Shown: positions 1 to 13,578 of the stretch, piece by piece
Position numbering within the stretch: position 1 is the stretch's first letter
Layout of the letters: each line of letters starts with the position of its first letter
Assembly: GCA_028752905.1 (NCBI GenBank)
Contig: JAQNBH010000049.1
Coordinates: 310,001-374,000 of the forward strand
Direction of reading: 5' to 3'
Source: Cladorhizidae sp. MBARI D1340-BT2
Taxonomy: Eukaryota > Porifera > Demospongiae > Poecilosclerida > Cladorhizidae
Length of the DNA stretch: 64,000 nucleotides
Translations under genes and position numbers: made by a program
The notes under the pieces: model-generated
Databases searched by the model: none
Told to the model about the DNA's origin: nothing
What the model saw: only the letters and a program-made list of their open reading frames with translations

Positions 1-3000
1 TTGACAAAATCTGGGACTTTGGTCTTGTTAATTAGGGCAGTTATGAATTGTACTCTTACTTGATGCTAAACATGTTAGCTTCGTAGATTATCCACACTTC
101 ACTGAATAGACTTGATGTATAGCTATTAAGATAGGACTCTTGATACCAAACATCCATATATTCTGCACACTTCACTGTAATGGACTTGCAAGATAGGTAT
201 CTCTCAGTGTTCTCTATCTTGAGCTAAACATGTTAGCTTCATAGATTCTCCACACTTCACTGAATAGACTTGATATATAGCTCTAAAGGTAGGCCTCTCT
301 CTGTTCTCTCTCTTGATACCAAACATCCGTATATTCTGCATACATAGAATCACAAGATAGGTTTCTCTATGTGTTCTCTATCTTGATGCTAAACAGGTTA
401 GCTTCATAGATTCTCCACACTTCACTGTATAAACTTGATATATAGCTATTAAGATAGGTCTCTCCCTGTGCTCTCTGTTGATATCAAACATCCATAATAT
501 TCTGCACACTTCACTGTAATGGACTTGATATGATTCGAATGATAGGTTTCATTGTGTGTTCTCTATCTTGATATTTGCCCTAATTTGGTCTACATGTTTC
601 TCATTTCCCCCCCCCAAAATCTTGTTATTTTGCCGTAAAGCTCATAACTGTTCTACACTTTACCCAAAAAATATAATTTTTATATCACCGAATAGCCCTT
701 CTAATTATCTGTCTTTTGTACGTGCCAAAATTTTGAGTACTCTAAGTATTAGCAAGTTATGGTGATTTGAAGTGGTAAGGTTTGCGATCTTTCCTGGCGT
801 TTTCCAGTTACCAAAGCGGTGGCCTGCCAGTGAAAAACCACTACATTTATTGATAATCTGTTGACATGTTGCAGATAAGGGCCTTCTCTATCAGTTGACA
901 AAATCTGGGACTTTGGTCTTGTTAATTAGGGCAGTTATGAATTGTACTCTTACTTGATGCTAAACATGTTAGCTTCGTAGATTATCCACACTTCACTGAA
1001 TAGACTTGATGTATAGCTATTAAGATAGGACTCTCTAAGTGCTCTCTCTTGATACCAAACATCCATATATTCTGCACACTTCACTGTAATGGACTTGCAA
1101 GATAGGTATCTCTCAGTGTTCTCTATCTTGAGCTGAATATGTTAGCTTCATAGATTCTCCACACTTCACTGAATAGACTTGATATATAGCTCTAAAGGTA
1201 GGCCTCTCTCTGTTCTCTCTCTTGATACCAAACATCCGTATATTCTGCATACATAGAATCACAAGATAGGTTTCTCTATGTGTTCTCTATCTTGATGCTA
1301 AACAGGTTAGCTTCATAGATTCTCCACACTTCACTGTATAAACTTGATATATAGCTATTAAGATAGGTCTCTCCCTGTGCTCTCTGTTGAAATCAAACAT
1401 CCATAATATTCTGCACACTTCACTGTAATGGACTTGATATGATTCGAATGATAGGTTTCATTGTGTGTTCTCTATCTTGATATTTGCCCTAATTTGGTCT
1501 ACATGTTTCTCATTTTCCCCCCAAAAATCTTGTTATTTAGCCGTAAAGCTCATAACTGTTCTACACTTTACTCAAAAAATATAATTTTTATATCACCGAA
1601 TAGCCCTTCTAATTATCTGTCTTTTGTACGTGCCAAAATTTTGAGTACTCTAAGTATTAGCAAGTTATGGTGATTTGAAGTGGTAAGGTTTGCGATCTTT
1701 CCTGGCGTTTTCCAGTTACCAAAGCGGTGGCCTGCCAGTGAAAAACCACTACATTTATTGATAATCTGTTGACATGTTGCAGATAAGGGCCTTCTCTATC
1801 AGTTGACAAAATCTGGGACTTTGGTCTTGTTAATTAGGGCAGTTATGAATTGTACTCTTACTTGATGCTAAACATGTTAGCTTCGTAGATTATCCACACT
1901 TCACTGAATAGACTTGATGTATAGCTATTAAGATAGGACTCTCTAAGTGCTCTCTCTTGATACCAAACATCCATATATTCTGCACACTTCACTGTAATGG
2001 ACTTGCAAGATAGGTATCTCTCAGTGTTCTCTATCTTGAGCTGAACATGTTAGCTTCATAGATTCTCCACACTTCACTGAATAGACTTGATATATAGCTC
2101 TAAAGGTAGGCCTCTCTCTGTTCTCTCTCTTGATACCAAACATCCGTATATTCTGCATACATAGAATCACAAGATAGGTTTCTCTATGTGTTCTCTATCT
2201 TGATGCTAAACAGGTTAGCTTCATAGATTCTCCACACTTCACTGTATAAACTTGATATATAGCTATTAAGATAGGTCTCTCCCTGTGCTCTCTGTTGATA
2301 TCAAACATCCATAATATTCTGCACACTTCACTGTAATGGACTTGATATGATTCGAATGATAGGTTTCATTGTGTGTTCTCTATCTTGATATTTGCCCTAA
2401 TTTGGTCTACATGTTTCTCATTTTCCCCCCAAAAATCTTGTTATTTTTCCGTAAAGCTCATAACTTTTCTAAACTTTACCCCAAAAAGATAATTTTTATA
2501 TCATCGGATAGCCCTTCTAATTATCTGTCTTTTGTACGTGCCAAAATTTTGAGTACTCTAAGTATTAGCAAGTTATGGTGATTTGAAGTGGTAAGGTTTG
2601 CGATCTTTCCTGGCGTTTTCCAGTTGCCAAAGCGGTGGCCTGCCAGTGAAAAACCACTACATTTATTGATAATCTGTTGACATGTTGCAGATAAGGGCCT
2701 TCTCTATCAGTTGACAAAATCTGGGACTTTGGTCTTGTTAATTAGGGCAGTTATGAATTGTACTCTTACTTGATGCTAAACATGTTAGCTTCGTAGATTA
2801 TCCACACTTCACTGAATAGACTTGATGTATAGCTATTAAGATAGGACTCTTGATACCAAACATCCATATATTCTGCACACTTCACTGTAATGGACTTGCA
2901 AGATAGGTATCTCTCAGTGTTCTCTATCTTGAGCTAAACATGTTAGCTTCATAGATTCTCCACACTTCACTGAATAGACTTGATATATAGCTCTAAAGGT

Positions 3001-6000
3001 AGGCCTCTCTCTGTTCTCTCTCTTGATACCAAACATCCGTATATTCTGCATACATAGAATCACAAGATAGGTTTCTCTATGTGTTCTCTATCTTGATGCT
3101 AAACAGGTTAGCTTCATAGATTCTCCACACTTCACTGTATAAACTTGATATATAGCTATTAAGATAGGTCTCTCCCTGTGCTCTCTGTTGATATCAAACA
3201 TCCATAATATTCTGCACACTTCACTGTAATGGACTTGATATGATTCGAATGATAGGTTTCATTGTGTGTTCTCTATCTTGATATTTGCCCTAATTTGGTC
3301 TACATGTTTCTCATTTCCCCCCCCCAAAATCTTGTTATTTTGCCGTAAAGCTCATAACTGTTCTACACTTTACCCAAAAAATATAATTTTTATATCACCG
3401 AATAGCCCTTCTAATTATCTGTCTTTTGTACGTGCCAAAATTTTGAGTACTCTAAGTATTAGCAAGTTATGGTGATTTGAAGTGGTAAGGTTTGCGATCT
3501 TTCCTGGCGTTTTCCAGTTGCCAAAGTGGTGGCCTGCCAGTGAAAAACCACTACATTTATTGATAATCTGTTGACATGTTGCAGATAAGGGCCTTCTCTA
3601 TCAGTTGACAAAATCTGGGACTTTGGTCTTGTTAATTAGGGCAGTTATGAATTGTACTCTTACTTGATGCTAAACATGTTAGCTTCGTAGATTATCCACA
3701 CTTCACTGAATAGACTTGATGTATAGCTATTAAGATAGGACTCTCTAAGTGCTCTCTCTTGATACCAAACATCCATATATTCTGCACACTTCACTGTAAT
3801 GGACTTGCAAGATAGGTATCTCTCAGTGTTCTCTATCTTGAGCTGAACATGTTAGCTTCATAGATTCTCCACACTTCACTGAATAGACTTGATATATAGC
3901 TCTAAAGGTAGGCCTCTCTCTGTTCTCTCTCTTGATACCAAACATCCGTATATTCTGCATACATAGAATCACAAGATAGGTTTCTCTATGTGTTCTCTAT
4001 CTTGATGCTAAACAGGTTAGCTTCATAGATTCTCCACACTTCACTGTATAAACTTGATATATAGCTATTAAGATAGGTCTCTCCCTGTGCTCTCTGTTGA
4101 TATCAAACATCCATAATATTCTGCACACTTCACTGTAATGGACTTGATATGATTCGAATGATAGGTTTCATTGTGTGTTCTCTATCTTGATATTTGCCCT
4201 AATTTGGTCTACATGTTTCTCATTTTCCCCCCAAAAATCTTGTTATTTTGCCGTAAAGCTCATAACTTTTCTACACTTTACCCAAAAAAGATAATTTTTA
4301 TATCACCGGATAGCCCTTCTAATTATCTGTCTTTTGTACGTGCCAAAATTTTGAGTACTCTAAGTATTAGCAAGTTATGATGATTTGAAGTGGTAAGGTT
4401 TGCGATCTTTCCTGGCGTTTTCCAGTTGCCAAAGCGGTGGCCTGCCAGTGAAAAACCACTACATTTATTGATAATCTGTTGACATGTTGCAGATAAGGGC
4501 CTTCTCTATCAGTTGACAAAATCTGGGACTTTGGTCTTGTTAATTAGGGCAGTTATGAATTGTACTCTTACTTGATGCTAAACATGTTAGCTTCGTAGAT
4601 TATCCACACTTCACTGAATAGACTTGATGTATAGCTATTAAGATAGGACTCTCTAAGTGCTCTCTCTTGATACCAAACATCCATATATTCTGCACACTTC
4701 ACTGTAATGGACTTGCAAGATAGGTATCTCTCAGTGTTCTCTATCTTGAGCTGAATATGTTAGCTTCATAGATTCTCCACACTTCACTGAATAGACTTGA
4801 TATATAGCTCTAAAGGTAGGCCTCTCTCTGTTCTCTCTCTTGATACCAAACATCCGTATATTCTGCATACATAGAATCACAAGATAGGTTTCTCTATGTG
4901 TTCTCTATCTTGATGCTAAACAGGTTAGCTTCATAGATTCTCCACACTTCACTGTATAAACTTGATATATAGCTATTAAGATAGGTCTCTCCCTGTGCTC
5001 TCTGTTGAAATCAAACATCCATAATATTCTGCACACTTCACTGTAATGGACTTGATATGATTCGAATGATAGGTTTCATTGTGTGTTCTCTATCTTGATA
5101 TTTGCCCTAATTTGGTCTACATGTTTCTCATTTTCCCCCCAAAAATCTTGTTATTTTGCCGTAAAGCTCATAACTGTTCTACACTTTACCCAAAAAATAT
5201 AATTTTTATATCACCGAATAGCCCTTCTAATTATCTGTCTTTTGTATGTGCCAAAATTTTGAGTACTCTAAGTATTAGCAAGTTATGGTGATTTGAAGTG
5301 GTAAGGTTTGCGATCTTTCCTGGCGTTTTCCAGTTGCCAAAGCGGTGGCCTGCCAGTGAAAAACCACTACATTTATTGATAATCTGTTGACATGTTGCAG
5401 ATAAGGGCCTTCTCTATCAGTTGACAAAATCTGGGACTTTGGTCTTGTTAATTAGGGCAGTTATGAATTGTACTCTTACTTGATGCTAAACATGTTAGCT
5501 TCGTAGATTATCCACACTTCACTGAATAGACTTGATGTATAGCTATTAAGATAGGACTCTTGATACCAAACATCCATATATTCTGCACACTTCACTGTAA
5601 TGGACTTGCAAGATAGGTATCTCTCAGTGTTCTCTATCTTGAGCTAAACATGTTAGCTTCATAGATTCTCCACACTTCACTGAATAGACTTGATATATAG
5701 CTCTAAAGGTAGGCCTCTCTCTGTTCTCTCTCTTGATACCAAACATCCGTATATTCTGCATACATAGAATCACAAGATAGGTTTCTCTATGTGTTCTCTA
5801 TCTTGATGCTAAACAGGTTAGCTTCATAGATTCTCCACACTTCACTGTATAAACTTGATATATAGCTATTAAGATAGGTCTCTCCCTGTGCTCTCTGTTG
5901 ATATCAAACATCCATAATATTCTGCACACTTCACTGTAATGGACTTGATATGATTCGAATGATAGGTTTCATTGTGTGTTCTCTATCTTGATATTTGCCC

Positions 6001-7208
6001 TAATTTGGTCTACATGTTTCTCATTTCCCCCCCCCAAAATCTTGTTATTTTGCCGTAAAGCTCATAACTGTTCTACACTTTACCCAAAAAATATAATTTT
6101 TATATCACCGAATAGCCCTTCTAATTATCTGTCTTTTGTATGTGCCAAAATTTTGAGTACTCTAAGTATTAGCAAGTTATGGTGATTTGAAGTGGTAAGG
6201 TTTGCGATCTTTCCTGGCGTTTTCCAGTTGCCAAAGCGGTGGCCTGCCAGTGAAAAACCACTACATTTATTGATAATCTGTTGACATGTTGCAGATAAGG
6301 GCCTTCTCTATCAGTTGACAAAATCTGGGACTTTGGTCTTGTTAATTAGGGCAGTTATGAATTGTACTCTTACTTGATGCTAAACATGTTAGCTTCGTAG
6401 ATTATCCACACTTCACTGAATAGACTTGATGTATAGCTATTAAGATAGGACTCTTGATACCAAACATCCATATATTCTGCACACTTCACTGTAATGGACT
6501 TGCAAGATAGGTATCTCTCAGTGTTCTCTATCTTGAGCTAAACATGTTAGCTTCATAGATTCTCCACACTTCACTGAATAGACTTGATATATAGCTCTAA
6601 AGGTAGGCCTCTCTCTGTTCTCTCTCTTGATACCAAACATCCGTATATTCTGCATACATAGAATCACAAGATAGGTTTCTCTATGTGTTCTCTATCTTGA
6701 TGCTAAACAGGTTAGCTTCATAGATTCTCCACACTTCACTGTATAAACTTGATATATAGCTATTAAGATAGGTCTCTCCCTGTGCTCTCTGTTGATATCA
6801 AACATCCATAATATTCTGCACACTTCACTGTAATGGACTTGATATGATTCGAATGATAGGTTTCATTGTGTGTTCTCTATCTTGATATTTGCCCTAATTT
6901 GGTCTACATGTTTCTCATTTCCCCCCCCCAAAATCTTGTTATTTTGCCGTAAAGCTCATAACTGTTCTACACTTTACCCAAAAAATATAATTTTTATATC
7001 ACCGAATAGCCCTTCTAATTATCTGTCTTTTGTACGTGCCAAAATTTTGAGTACTCTAAGTATTAGCAAGTTATGGTGATTTGAAGTGGTAAGGTTTGCG
7101 ATCTTTCCTGGCGTTTTCCAGTTGCCAAAGTGGTGGCCTGCCAGTGAAAAACCACTACATTTATTGATAATCTGTTGACATGTTGCAGATAAGGGCCTTC
7201 TCTATCAG
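1..7208. repeat. Array domain U1-U8, rich in 894-bp short units
   Basis: U1, U4, U7 and U8 are 894 bp: they lack the 15-bp TCTAAGTGCTCTCTC segment and have a 9-C run, with the N haplotype. U3 (1803-2710) is an FSKL unit; U2 has private changes (TTATTTAGCC, TTACTCAAA). U4 and U8 share CCAAAGTGGTGG, and U6 and U7 share TTTGTATGTGCC although their 5' halves are of different types, which points to local conversion. Short units with 9 C are not seen elsewhere in the window. Confidence 0.85.
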
Positions 7209-10200
7209 TTGACAAAATCTGGGACTTTGGTCTTGTTAATTAGGGCAGTTATGAATTGTACTCTTACTTGATGCTAAACATGTTAGCTTCGTAGATTATC
7301 CACACTTCAATGAATAGACTTGATGTATAGCTATTAAGATAGGACTCTCTAAGTGCTCTCTCTTGATACCAAACATCCATATATTCTGCACACTTCACTG
7401 TAATGGACTTGCAAGATAGGTATCTCTCAGTGTTCTCTATCTTGAGCTGAACATGTTAGCTTCATAGATTCTCCACACTTCACTGAATAGACTTGATATA
7501 TAGCTCTAAAGGTAGGCCTCTCTCTGTTCTCTCTCTTGATACCAAACATCCGTATATTCTGCATACATAGAATCACAAGATAGGTTTCTCTATGTGTTCT
7601 CTATCTTGATGCTAAACAGGTTAGCTTCATAGATTCTCCACACTTCACTGTATAAACTTGATATATAGCTATTAAGATAGGTCTCTCCCTGTGCTCTCTG
7701 TTGATATCAAACATCCATAATATTCTGCACACTTCACTGTAATGGACTTGATATGATTCGAATGATAGGTTTCATTGTGTGTTCTCTATCTTGATATTTG
7801 CCCTAATTTGGTCTACATGTTTCTCATTTCCCCCCCAAAAATCTTGTTATTTTGCCGTAAAGCTCATAACTTTTCTACACTTTACCCAAAAAAGATAATT
7901 TTTATATCACCGGATAGCCCTTCTAATTATCTGTCTTTTGTACGTGCCAAAATTTTGAGTACTCTAAGTATTAGCAAGTTATGGTGATTTGAAGTGGTAA
8001 GGTTTGCGATCTTTCCTGGCGTTTTCCAGTTGCCAAAGCGGTGGCCTGCCAGTGAAAAACCACTACATTTATTGATAATCTGTTGACATGTTGCAGATAA
8101 GGGCCTTCTCTATCAGTTGACAAAATCTGGGACTTTGGTCTTGTTAATTAGGGCAGTTATGAATTGTACTCTTACTTGATGCTAAACATGTTAGCTTCGT
8201 AGATTATCCACACTTCACTGAATAGACTTGATGTATAGCTATTAAGATAGGACTCTCTAACTGCTCTCTCTTGATACCAAACATCCATATATTCTGCACA
8301 CTTCACTGTAATGGACTTGCAAGATAGGTATCTCTCAGTGTTCTCTATCTTGAGCTGAATATGTTAGCTTCATAGATTCTCCACACTTCACTGAATAGAC
8401 TTGATATATAGCTCTAAAGGTAGGCCTCTCTCTGTTCTCTCTCTTGATACCAAACATCCGTATATTCTGCATACATAGAATCACAAGATAGGTTTCTCTA
8501 TGTGTTCTCTATCTTGATGCTAAACAGGTTAGCTTCATAGATTCTCCACACTTCACTGTATAAACTTGATATATAGCTATTAAGATAGGTCTCTCCCTGT
8601 GCTCTCTGTTGAAATCAAACATCCATAATATTCTGCACACTTCACTGTAATGGACTTGATATGATTCGAATGATAGGTTTCATTGTGTGTTCTCTATCTT
8701 GATATTTGCCCTAATTTGGTCTACATGTTTCTCATTTCCCCCCCAAAAATCTTGTTATTTTGCCGTAAAGCTCATAACTGTTCTACACTTTACCCAAAAA
8801 ATATAATTTTTATATCACCGAATAGCCCTTCTAATTATCTGTCTTTTGTACGTGCCAAAATTTTGAGTACTCTAAGTATTAGCAAGTTATGGTGATTTGA
8901 AGTGGTAAGGTTTGCGATCTTTCCTGGCGTTTTCCAGTTACCAAAGCGGTGGCCTGCCAGTGAAAAACCACTACATTTATTGATAATCTGTTGACATGTT
9001 GCAGATAAGGGCCTTCTCTATCAGTTGACAAAATCTGGGACTTTGGTCTTGTTAATTAGGGCAGTTATGAATTGTACTCTTACTTGATGCTAAACATGTT
9101 AGCTTCGTAGATTATCCACACTTCACTGAATAGACTTGATGTATAGCTATTAAGATAGGACTCTCTAAGTGCTCTCTCTTGATACCAAACATCCATATAT
9201 TCTATATTCTGCACACTTCACTGTAATGGACTTGCAAGATAGGTATCTCTCAGTGTTCTCTATCTTGAGCTGAACATGTTAGCTTCATAGATTCTCCACA
9301 CTTCACTGAATAGACTTGATATATAGCTCTAAAGGTAGGCCTCTCTCTGTTCTCTCTCTTGATACCAAACATCCGTATATTCTGCATACATAGAATCACA
9401 AGATAGGTTTCTCTATGTGTTCTCTATCTTGATGCTAAACAGGTTAGCTTCATAGATTCTCCACACTTCACTGTATAAACTTGATATATAGCTATTAAGA
9501 TAGGTCTCACCCTGTGCTCTCTGTTGATATCAAACATCCATAATATTCTGCACACTTCACTGTAATGGACTTGATATGATTCGAATGATAGGTTTCATTG
9601 TGTGTTCTCTATCTTGATATTTGCCCTAATTTGGTCTACATGTTTCTCATTTCCCCCCCAAAAATCTTGTTATTTTGCCGTAAAGCTCATAACTTTTCTA
9701 CACTTTACCCAAAAAAGATAATTTTTATATCACCGGATAGCCCTTCTAATTATCTGTCTTTTGTACGTGCCAAAATTTTGAGTACTCTAAGTATTAGCAA
9801 GTTATGGTGATTTGAAGTGGTAAGGTTTGCGATCTTTCCTGGCGTTTTCCAGTTGCCAAAGCGGTGGCCTGCCAGTGAAAAACCACTACATTTATTGATA
9901 ATCTGTTGACATGTTGCAGATAAGGGCCTTCTCTATCAGTTGACAAAATCTGGGACTTTGGTCTTGTTAATTAGGGCAGTTATGAATTGTACTCTTACTT
10001 GATGCTAAACATGTTAGCTTCGTAGATTATCCACACTTCACTGAATAGACTTGATGTATAGCTATTAAGATAGGACTCTCTAAGTGCTCTCTCTTGATAC
10101 CAAACATCCATATATTCTGCACACTTCACTGTAATGGACTTGCAAGATAGGTATCTCTCAGTGTTCTCTATCTTGAGCTGAATATGTTAGCTTCATAGAT

Positions 10201-11762
10201 TCTCCACACTTCACTGAATAGACTTGATATATAGCTCTAAAGGTAGGCCTCTCTCTGTTCTCTCTCTTGATACCAAACATCCGTATATTCTGCATACATA
10301 GAATCACAAGATAGGTTTCTCTATGTGTTCTCTATCTTGATGCTAAACAGGTTAGCTTCATAGATTCTCCACACTTCACTGTATAAACTTGATATATAGC
10401 TATTAAGATAGGTCTCTCCCTGTGCTCTCTGTTGAAATCAAACATCCATAATATTCTGCACACTTCACTGTAATGGACTTGATATGATTCGAATGATAGG
10501 TTTCATTGTGTGTTCTCTATCTTGATATTTGCCCTAATTTGGTCTACATGTTTCTCATTTCCCCCCCAAAAATCTTGTTATTTTGCCGTAAAGCTCATAA
10601 CTGTTCTACACTTTACCCAAAAAATATAATTTTTATATCACCGAATAGCCCTTCTAATTATCTGTCTTTTGTACGTGCCAAAATTTTGAGTACTCTAAGT
10701 ATTAGCAAGTTATGGTGATTTGAAGTGGTAAGGTTTGCGATCTTTCCTGGCGTTTTCCAGTTGCCAAAGCGGTGGCCTGCCAGTGAAAAACCACTACATT
10801 TATTGATAATCTGTTGACATGTTGCAGATAAGGGCCTTCTCTATCAGTTGACAAAATCTGGGACTTTGGTCTTGTTAATTAGGGCAGTTATGAATTGTAC
10901 TCTTACTTGATGCTAAACATGTTAGCTTCGTAGATTATCCACACTTCACTGAATAGACTTGATGTATAGCTATTAAGATAGGACTCTCTAAGTGCTCTCT
11001 CTTGATACCAAACATCCATATATTCTATATTCTGCACACTTCACTGTAATGGACTTGCAAGATAGGTATCTCTCAGTGTTCTCTATCTTGAGCTGAACAT
11101 GTTAGCTTCATAGATTCTCCACACTTCACTGAATAGACTTGATATATAGCTCTAAAGGTAGGCCTCTCTCTGTTCTCTCTCTTGATACCAAACATCCGTA
11201 TATTCTGCATACATAGAATCACAAGATAGGTTTCTCTATGTGTTCTCTATCTTGATGCTAAACAGGTTAGCTTCATAGATTCTCCACACTTCACTGTATA
11301 AACTTGATATATAGCTATTAAGATAGGTCTCACCCTGTGCTCTCTGTTGATATCAAACATCCATAATATTCTGCACACTTCACTGTAATGGACTTGATAT
11401 GATTCGAATGATAGGTTTCATTGTGTGTTCTCTATCTTGATATTTGCCCTAATTTGGTCTACATGTTTCTCATTTTCCCCCCAAAAATCTTGTTATTTTG
11501 CCGTAAAGCTCATAACTTTTCTACACTTTACCCCAAAAAGATAATTTTTATATCACCGGATAGCCCTTCTAATTATCTGTCTTTTGTACGTGCCAAAATT
11601 TTGAGTACTCTAAGTATTAGCAAGTTATGGTGATTTGAAGTGGTAAGGTTTGCGATCTTTCCTGGCGTTTTCCAGTTGCCAAAGCGGTGGCCTGCCAGTG
11701 AAAAACCACTACATTTATTGATAATCTGTTGACATGTTGCAGATAAGGGCCTTCTCTATCAG

Positions 11763-12670
11763 TTGACAAAATCTGGGACTTTGGTCTTGTTAATTAGGGC
11801 AGTTATGAATTGTACTCTTACTTGATGCTAAACATGTTAGCTTCGTAGATTATCCACACTTCACTGAATAGACTTGATGTATAGCTATTAAGATAGGACT
11901 CTCTAAGTGCTCTCTCTTGATACCAAACATCCATATATTCTGCACACTTCACTGTAATGGACTTGCAAGATAGGTATCTCTCAGTGTTCTCTATCTTGAG
12001 CTGAACATGTTAGCTTCATAGATTCTCCACACTTCACTGAATAGACTTGATATATAGCTCTAAAGGTAGGCCTCTCTCTGTTCTCTCTCTTGATACCAAA
12101 CATCCGTATATTCTGCATACATAGAATCACAAGATAGGTTTCTCTATGTGTTCTCTATCTTGATGCTAAACAGGTTAGCTTCATAGATTCTCCACACTTC
12201 ACTGTATAAACTTGATATATAGCTATTAAGATAGGTCTCTCCCTGTGCTCTCTGTTGAAATCAAACATCCATAATATTCTGCACACTTCACTGTAATGGA
12301 CTTGATATGATTCGAATGATAGGTTTCATTGTGTGTTCTCTATCTTGATATTTGCCCTAATTTGGTCTACATGTTTCTCATTTTCCCCCCAAAAATCTTG
12401 TTATTTTGCCGTAAAGCTCATAACTGTTCTACACTTTACCCAAAAAATATAATTTTTATATCACCGAATAGCCCTTCTAATTATCTGTCTTTTGTACGTG
12501 CCAAAATTTTGAGTACTCTAAGTATTAGCAAGTTATGGTGATTTGAAGTGGTAAGGTTTGCGATCTTTCCTGGCGTTTTCCAGTTGCCAAAGCGGTGGCC
12601 TGCCAGTGAAAAACCACTACATTTATTGATAATCTGTTGACATGTTGCAGATAAGGGCCTTCTCTATCAG
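11763..12670. repeat. Representative 908-bp satellite monomer (U14)
   Basis: A full-length unit used here as the reference. In order it holds a 58-bp leader (offset 1-58), three sub-repeats (offset 59-581), and a segment without internal repetition (offset 582-908) that continues into the next leader. Variable sites useful for typing are: the CTAAGTG segment near offset 140-155 (lost in 893/894-bp units), a 7-bp duplication near the first CATATATTC (915-bp units), GAGCTGAAC/GAATATG/GAGCTAAAC near offset 235, GTTGAAATC or GTTGATATC at about 492, the C-run at 623-628 (6, 7 or 9 C), and the N/K haplotype sites at about 664-720. AT-rich, with CT-rich stretches inside the sub-repeats. Confidence 0.95.
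11821..12343. repeat. Internal sub-repeats of the monomer (three of 174/164/185 bp)
   Basis: Three diverged direct repeats at 11821-11994, 11995-12158 and 12159-12343, each opening CTTGATGCTAAAC or CTTGAGCTGAAC. Each splits into two related halves (11821, 11916, 11995, 12089, 12159 and 12254 as half starts) of about 70-95 bp. Five of the six halves keep CACACTTCACTG; the fourth has lost it. Halves alternate between an A-type (CATGTTAGCTTC...GATTCTCC) and a B-type (ACCAAACATCC...ATATTCTGC). The pattern implies that an ancestral segment of about 85 bp doubled, then tripled, before the 908-bp unit began to amplify. Confidence 0.85.
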
Positions 12671-12728
12671 TTGACAAAATCTGGGACTTTGGTCTTGTTA
12701 ATTAGGGCAGTTATGAATTGTACTCTTA
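12344..12728. repeat. Part of the monomer without internal repetition (about 385 bp, spans a unit junction)
   Basis: From the TTTGCCCTAATTTGG segment through the C-run, the N/K haplotype sites, the CTGGCGTTTTCCAG segment and the next unit's leader up to its first sub-repeat. No internal duplication is visible. It carries most haplotype-defining SNPs, the C-run of variable length, and a small potential stem (TGGC/GCCA in TGGCCTGCCA). I see no recognisable promoter, polymerase III box pair or protein domain here. Confidence 0.75.
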
Positions 12729-13578
12729 CTTGATGCTAAACATGTTAGCTTCGTAGATTATCCACACTTCACTGAATAGACTTGATGTATAGCTATTAAG
12801 ATAGGACTCTCTAAGTGCTCTCTCTTGATACCAAACATCCATATATTCTGCACACTTCACTGTAATGGACTTGCAAGATAGGTATCTCTCAGTGTTCTCT
12901 ATCTTGAGCTGAATATGTTAGCTTCATAGATTCTCCACACTTCACTGAATAGACTTGATATATAGCTCTAAAGGTAGGCCTCTCTCTGTTCTCTCTCTTG
13001 ATACCAAACATCCGTATATTCTGCATACATAGAATCACAAGATAGGTTTCTCTATGTGTTCTCTATCTTGATGCTAAACAGGTTAGCTTCATAGATTCTC
13101 CACACTTCACTGTATAAACTTGATATATAGCTATTAAGATAGGTCTCTCCCTGTGCTCTCTGTTGAAATCAAACATCCATAATATTCTGCACACTTCACT
13201 GTAATGGACTTGATATGATTCGAATGATAGGTTTCATTGTGTGTTCTCTATCTTGATATTTGCCCTAATTTGGTCTACATGTTTCTCATTTTCCCCCCAA
13301 AAATCTTGTTATTTTGCCGTAAAGCTCATAACTGTTCTACACTTTACCCAAAAAATATAATTTTTATATCACCGAATAGCCCTTCTAATTATCTGTCTTT
13401 TGTACGTGCCAAAATTTTGAGTACTCTAAGTATTAGCAAGTTATGGTGATTTGAAGTGGTAAGGTTTGCGATCTTTCCTGGCGTTTTCCAGTTGCCAAAG
13501 CGGTGGCCTGCCAGTGAAAAACCACTACATTTATTGATAATCTGTTGACATGTTGCAGATAAGGGCCTTCTCTATCAG

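Larger units (their letters stand above)
7209..13578. repeat. Array domain U9-U15 with alternating 908/915-bp units
   Basis: U10-U11 and U12-U13 form a two-monomer period of 1,823 bp (908-bp N unit followed by a 915-bp K unit). U9 to U12 have a 7-C run. U14 and U15 are N units with 6 C. Private changes include CACACTTCAATG in U9 and CTCTAACTGC in U10. The 915-bp units contain a duplicated TATATTC heptamer and share GGTCTCACCCTG and GTTGATATC, so they form one lineage. Confidence 0.85.

Noticed and set aside
1461..1673. A 70-codon plus-strand open frame repeated in nearly every monomer
   Set aside because: It starts at non-ATG codons, has no family resemblance, and its monomer-to-monomer changes alter residues freely (including stops in U30, U45, U54, U57 and U62 and frameshifts in U66). 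It is a by-product of satellite amplification.
12306..12320. ATTCGAAT resembling a polymerase III B-box
   Set aside because: Only about 8 of 11 positions match and no A-box lies at a suitable distance upstream, so a tRNA or SINE origin is not supported.
12311..12327. CENP-B-box-like TTCGAATGATAGG in the monomer
   Set aside because: The box needs TTCG....A..CGGG. The first part and the A fit but the CGGG is missing, so no CENP-B box is supported.
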